A stretch of DNA of 6,563 nt from Armatimonadetes bacterium UBA5419 (GTDB lineage Bacteria > Armatimonadota > UBA10988), in contig DHNJ01000072.1 of assembly GCA_002409445.1 (NCBI GenBank), forward strand, positions 1,343 to 7,905. The letters run 5' to 3'. Every line of letters starts with the position of its first letter. Within the stretch, counting starts at the first letter, position 1. The notes beneath the pieces were generated by a model. It had not been told where the DNA came from. It did no database searches and saw nothing but the letters and a program-made list of their open reading frames with translations. Positions 2,909 to 6,563 of this stretch are shown one piece after another. Made by a program: the position numbers and the translations under genes.

Positions 2909-5398
2909 CTAGAGCATTCCCACGGGGTCGACGTCCAGGACCAGACCCTCACGCAGCTCGGCCGTCAGCCGCTCCTCCAGCGCGCCGGTCACCTGCTGCA
3001 GCATCGCCGGCCCCGGCGTCTTGAGCAGCAGGTTCCAGCGGAACTTGTCGTTCAGCTTGCTCAGCGCCGCGGGCGCCGGGCCGAGCACCTCGCCCCACGC
3101 CCCCACCGCCCCGTAGGCCTCGCCCGCCAGCACGCTGAGCGCCTCGGCCCGCCGCTGCGCCTCGTACTCGTGTTCGTGGCTGACGATCAGCCGCGCCAGG
3201 CTGTAGAACGGCGGGTAGCCGGCCTCCTCGCGGTCGCGGATCTCGGCCTCGTAAAACGCCAGGTAGTCCTGCTGCGTCGCCGCCTCGATCGCCGCGTGCT
3301 CGGGGTTGTAGGTCTGCACGATGACCAACCCGCGCCGCTCGCCCCGCCCCGCGCGACCGGCGACCTGGCAGATCAGCTGGAACGTCCGCTCGGCCGCGCG
3401 AAAGTCCGGCAGGTTCAGCGCAACGTCCGCCGCGACCACGCCGACCAGGGTCACGTTGTCGAAGTCGAGCCCCTTGGCGACCATCTGCGTGCCCAACAGG
3501 ATGTCCGCCTGCCGGCGCCGGAACTGGTTGAGGATCTGCGAGTGGGCGTTCTTGCGCCGCGTCGTGTCACGATCGAGCCGCAACACCCGCGCCTCGGGCA
3601 GCACCCGCTGCAGCCACGCCTCCAGCCGTTCGGTGCCGAAGCCGATCGGCTTGAGCGTCTCCTCGCCGCAGGCCAGACACTGCTCGGGCAGCGGGATCTG
3701 GTAGTCGCAGTGGTGACAGCAGAGCTGGCGGCTCTCGTTGTGGTAGACCAGCGACACGTCGCAGTGCTCGCACAGCGCCACGTGCCCGCAGCTGGTGCAG
3801 TGCAGCGTCGGCGCATAACCGCGCCGGTTGAGGAACAGGATGATCTGCTCGCCGGCGGCGATCCGCCCGCGCATCGCCTCCAGCAGGTGGTGGTGCAGCG
3901 GCCCGTAGGCGCGCTCGGGGCCGGGCCGCCGCGCCTCGCGCAGGTCAACGGTCTGGACCCGGGCAAACGGCCGCCCGCCCACCCGCTCGGGCATCTCGAC
4001 CAGCGCGTAGCGCCCCTGCCGCGCGTGCCAGTAACTCTCGACGGACGGCGTCGCGCTGCCCAGCAGGATCGCCGCGCCGCTGACCTCCGCGCGCCACATG
4101 GCCACCTGCCGGGCGTGGTAGCGCGGGGTCGATTCTTGCTTGTAACTCGGCTCGTGCTCCTCATCGAGGACGATCAGCCCCAGCCGGCGGAACGGCGCGA
4201 AGATTGCCGAACGCGCGCCGACGCAGATGTCGACCTGCCCGCGCGCCACCCGCCGCCACTCGTCGAACCGTTCACCGGCCCCCAGCGCCGAGTGCAGAAT
4301 CGCTACGCGGTCACCGAACCGCCGCCGGAAGATCTCGATCGTCTGCACGGTCAGCGAGATCTCGGGCACCAGGACGATCACCTGCTGCCCGCGTTCGAGC
4401 ACGTCGGCGATGACCCGCAGGTAGACCTCGGTCTTGCCGCTCGCGGTCACGCCGTGCAGCAGGATCGGCCGCGGCGGCTCGGCCGACAGCTCGGCGGCGA
4501 TCGTCGCCAAGGCGGCCTCCTGGCCGCGGGTCAGCGTATGCCGCGGGTCGGCCTCGATCAGCCCCGTGCCGCCGACTAGCCGCTGGCTCTCGACCTGCAT
4601 CGTGTGGACCAGCTCGCGCAGCTCCAGCTGCCGCACCGCCGCGTGCGAGGTCTCCGCCTGGCGCACCAGCTCGGCGACCGCCACCGGCCGGCCGGCGGCC
4701 AGCAGCAGCTCGAGGATACGCGCCTGCTTCGGCGCCTGCGGCCGCAGCTCGGCCAGCCGCTCCTCGATCACCTCCGCCGGGTGTGTTAGCGCGGCGGTAA
4801 GCACGGTCTTCGGCTGCACCCGCGGCGGTTCGAGCACCGTCTCCGTGGCCACCAGGCCCTGGCGCGCGAGCGCGCCGACCGCCGAGCTGAGCCGTGAGTT
4901 GCTATCGAACAGCTCGCGCAACTCGGTCATCGTGATCCGCCCCCCGCGCTCGCGGATCGCCTCGACCAGCTTGGCCTGCTGCGGCGCGACCTGCTGCATC
5001 TTGGCCAGCGCCTTGTCCAGGTCCTCGTTGCCCGACCAGCTGACCACGCGCTCGACCTTCTGTGTCAGCCCCTCGGGCAGCGCACAGCGCAGCACGTCGA
5101 TCAGCTGGCAGCGGTAGTACTCGGCCATGCGCCGCGCGACGGTCAGGAAGGCGGCATCGAAGAAGGCCATCCCACCGAGCACCGCCTCGACGTCGCGGAT
5201 CTGGTCGGCGCTGAGGTCGCCCGGGCCGTCGGCGAAGCCGGTGACGAAGCCGCAGAGCGACTGCCGGCCGAAGGGCACGAGCACGTACGAGCCCAGCTCG
5301 ACCGCGCTCTCCAGCCGCGGCGGGAGGCGGTAGGTGAAGGGGCGGTCCAGCGCCTGGGCCTGCCGGTCGAGCGTGATCTGGACGTAACGATCAGCCAT
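2909..5398 (-). CDS. priA: Primosomal protein N' (replication restart helicase PriA)
   Basis: A superfamily 2 DNA helicase, moving 3' to 5', that recognises stalled forks and starts reloading of the replicative helicase in the cytoplasm. The protein has 829 residues, about 100 more than E. coli PriA. The N-terminal DNA-binding domain spans roughly 1-110, then a long winged-helix region of about 115-285. Helicase motifs follow in order: GVTASGKT at 316-323 (Walker A, Lys322), DEEH at 412-415, GSATPS at 447-452, FLNRRGYAP at 522-530, GTQMVAKGLDF at 636-646, and QVAGRAGRG at 678-686. Eight zinc-binding Cys (534, 537, 543, 546, 561, 564, 574, 577) have exactly the spacing of the E. coli protein; Cys560 is an extra. 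The C-terminus VDPVGML is typical. The start overlaps the end of coaBC by 8 bp, with only a weak ribosome binding site, so translation is probably coupled to coaBC. No key residue is missing. Confidence 0.97.
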   Translation of the reverse strand: MADRYVQITLDRQAQALDRPFTYRLPPRLESAVELGSYVLVPFGRQSLCGFVTGFADGPGDLSADQIRDVEAVLGGMAFFDAAFLTVARRMAEYYRCQLIDVLRCALPEGLTQKVERVVSWSGNEDLDKALAKMQQVAPQQAKLVEAIRERGGRITMTELRELFDSNSRLSSAVGALARQGLVATETVLEPPRVQPKTVLTAALTHPAEVIEERLAELRPQAPKQARILELLLAAGRPVAVAELVRQAETSHAAVRQLELRELVHTMQVESQRLVGGTGLIEADPRHTLTRGQEAALATIAAELSAEPPRPILLHGVTASGKTEVYLRVIADVLERGQQVIVLVPEISLTVQTIEIFRRRFGDRVAILHSALGAGERFDEWRRVARGQVDICVGARSAIFAPFRRLGLIVLDEEHEPSYKQESTPRYHARQVAMWRAEVSGAAILLGSATPSVESYWHARQGRYALVEMPERVGGRPFARVQTVDLREARRPGPERAYGPLHHHLLEAMRGRIAAGEQIILFLNRRGYAPTLHCTSCGHVALCEHCDVSLVYHNESRQLCCHHCDYQIPLPEQCLACGEETLKPIGFGTERLEAWLQRVLPEARVLRLDRDTTRRKNAHSQILNQFRRRQADILLGTQMVAKGLDFDNVTLVGVVAADVALNLPDFRAAERTFQLICQVAGRAGRGERRGLVIVQTYNPEHAAIEAATQQDYLAFYEAEIRDREEAGYPPFYSLARLIVSHEHEYEAQRRAEALSVLAGEAYGAVGAWGEVLGPAPAALSKLNDKFRWNLLLKTPGPAMLQQVTGALEERLTAELREGLVLDVDPVGML

Positions 5399-6563
5399 GG
5401 GCCCGCCGGTCGCGCCGCGCGGCGACCCACTCCAGCACGGTGTGGGCGACCTGCAGCTTGCTGCGCGGCGAGAGGTGCCGCGGCCCCGCCTCGTCCAGTA
5501 GCGTGACGTGGTTGTCCGGCCCGCCGAAGCCCGCGCCCGGCTCGGTCACGTCGTTGACGACGATCAGGTCGAGGCCCTTGGCCGCCCGCTTGGCCGCGGC
5601 GGTGGCCAACGCGTCGTGAGTCTCGGCGGCGAAGCCAACGACCAGCTGGCGCGGCTGACGCGCGGCGGCGACGGCGGCGATGATGTCCTGCGTGGTCGTC
5701 AGTTCAAGCGTCAGCCGCGGCTGCTTGGGCAGCTTGCGGTCGGCCGGGCCGGTCGGTGTGTAGTCGCCCACGGCGGCGCAGCCGATGACCACGTCGTGCC
5801 GCGGCGCGGCGGCCAGCGTGGCGGTGGCCATTTCCGCCGCGGTGGTTACCGCGACGACCGCCGCGCCGGTCGGCGGCGTTAGCTGGCTCGGGCCGGTCAC
5901 CAGGGTGACCTGCGCGCCGCGCAACAGTGCCGCCTCGGCCAGTGCGTAGCCCTGGCGGCCGGTCGATGGGTTGGACAGGTAGCGCACAGGGTCGAGATGC
6001 TCGTGGGTCGGGCCGGCGGTGATCAGCACGCGCACACCGTCGAGGTCGCGCGGCTCGAAGACCAGCCGCCGCAGGGCCCAGACGATCTCCTCGGGGCTGG
6101 CCATCCGCCCCACCCCACGCTCGCGACAGGCCAGCCAGCCCTCCTCGGGGCCGACGAAGTGCCGGCCGTCGGCGGCGAGTTGGGCGACGTTGCGTTGGGT
6201 GCTGGGCTGGGCCCACATGGCCGGATTCATCGCCGGCGCGAAGAGCACGGGGCAGGTCACCGAGAGCAGTGTCGTGCTGAGCAGGTCGTCCGCCAGGCCG
6301 GCGGCGGCCTTGGCCAGGACGTTAGCCGTCGCCGGGGCGACGACCAGCGCCGCTGCGCCGGCGGCGAGCGCCAGGTGGCCCATGCCGTAGGTCTCGGGCG
6401 CGGCGAAGGTCGAGGTGTGGACGGGCTCGCCCGAGAGCGCCTGGAAGGTCACAGGGCTGATGAACTCGGCACCGTGGCTGGTCAGGATGACGCGCACGCG
6501 GGCGCCGGCCTGGCTCAGCTTGCTGGTCAGGTCGGCGGCCTTGTAGGCGGCGATGCCCCCGCT
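5391..6563 (-). CDS. coaBC: Bifunctional phosphopantothenoylcysteine decarboxylase / phosphopantothenate-cysteine ligase (5' end outside the window)
   Basis: A cytoplasmic enzyme of coenzyme A synthesis: the CoaB half joins cysteine to 4'-phosphopantothenate using a nucleotide, and the FMN-dependent CoaC half decarboxylates the product to 4'-phosphopantetheine. The frame is open to the right edge and 390 residues are visible, beginning SGGIAAYKAADL; by comparison with E. coli about 12 residues are missing. The internal GTG at 6495-6497 is not the start. CoaC, numbered from the first visible residue: FMN-site SGGIAAYK at 1-8, catalytic His63 in MGH, APATAN at 76-81, PAMN with Asn113, and Cys146 in ACRERGVGRM. 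CoaB: TAGPT at 182-186, Asn198 in the SNPSTGRQG segment, KLPK at 277-280, and GFAAET at 310-315. All main catalytic residues are present; the K-x-K-K lysine motif reads KLPK. The gene precedes priA, as in many bacteria. Confidence 0.97.
   Translation of the reverse strand, partial: SGGIAAYKAADLTSKLSQAGARVRVILTSHGAEFISPVTFQALSGEPVHTSTFAAPETYGMGHLALAAGAAALVVAPATANVLAKAAAGLADDLLSTTLLSVTCPVLFAPAMNPAMWAQPSTQRNVAQLAADGRHFVGPEEGWLACRERGVGRMASPEEIVWALRRLVFEPRDLDGVRVLITAGPTHEHLDPVRYLSNPSTGRQGYALAEAALLRGAQVTLVTGPSQLTPPTGAAVVAVTTAAEMATATLAAAPRHDVVIGCAAVGDYTPTGPADRKLPKQPRLTLELTTTQDIIAAVAAARQPRQLVVGFAAETHDALATAAAKRAAKGLDLIVVNDVTEPGAGFGGPDNHVTLLDEAGPRHLSPRSKLQVAHTVLEWVAARRDRRAHG

Noticed and set aside
1954..2952. 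332-codon minus-strand open frame across copy D
   Set aside because: Antisense shadow of copy D, with a product dominated by Ala, Val, Gly and Arg and no recognisable motif; copy D has a clear signal and H-X9-DG motif.
3170..4579. 469-codon open frame on the plus strand, antisense to priA
   Set aside because: Low-complexity Arg/Pro/Leu/Val-rich product typical of the opposite strand of high-GC genes; the real helicase motifs lie on the minus strand.
5508..6390. Plus-strand open frames opposite coaBC
   Set aside because: Arg/Gly/Ala-rich shadows; coaBC has all its catalytic motifs on the minus strand.

Overview
The window is high-GC bacterial DNA with two unrelated blocks. The right block (2909-6563, minus strand) is a housekeeping pair, coaBC then priA. 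The left block (1-2835) is a cluster of four small genes for prepilin-like proteins. All four share the N-terminal type IV pilin/pseudopilin signature (FTLIELLVVIAIIAILAA followed by ILFPVFAKAREKAR), and the three complete ones carry the H-X9-DG motif near the C-terminus. The ILFPVFAKAREKAR...C.SN.KQIGLA..QY.QD.DE wording after the helix is what I associate with Armatimonadota (Chthonomonas/Fimbriimonas-like bacteria); Planctomycetes usually have LLLPAVQAAREAAR there. The phylum is therefore an inference from protein style, not proven.

Layout, left to right: the first 15 codons of a minus-strand prepilin-like gene that leaves the window at base 1 (copy A); its promoter and 5' leader; a terminator hairpin; copy B (234-968, minus); its leader and promoter; a terminator hairpin; copy C (1154-1888, minus); a 173-bp divergent promoter region; copy D (2062-2835, plus); a strong hairpin in the 73-bp gap between convergent genes; priA (2909-5398, minus); and coaBC (5391 to beyond 6563, minus), whose stop codon overlaps the priA start by 8 bp. 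No stretch longer than 300 bp lacks a gene. I saw no tRNA, rRNA, CRISPR array, insertion sequence or phage gene.

How the genes relate: coaBC makes 4'-phosphopantetheine for coenzyme A and priA restarts stalled replication forks. Their adjacency is a widespread bacterial gene order rather than a functional pathway. The prepilin-like genes look like single-gene transcription units: A, B and C each have a recognisable -35/-10 promoter and a ribosome binding site, D has both as well, and B, C and D are followed by GC-rich hairpins. No secretion ATPase, platform protein, secretin or prepilin peptidase gene is present, so export must depend on machinery encoded elsewhere. B and C are ungapped paralogues of 244 residues, about 83% identical by my hand count. 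D is a more distant member.

The most interesting material is in the left block: a lineage-specific pseudopilin-like family of unknown function with tryptophan- and cysteine-rich passenger domains, promoter regions shared between copies A and B, small stem-loops at the predicted 5' ends of the transcripts, and a 37-bp exact inverted repeat flanking the divergent promoters of C and D.
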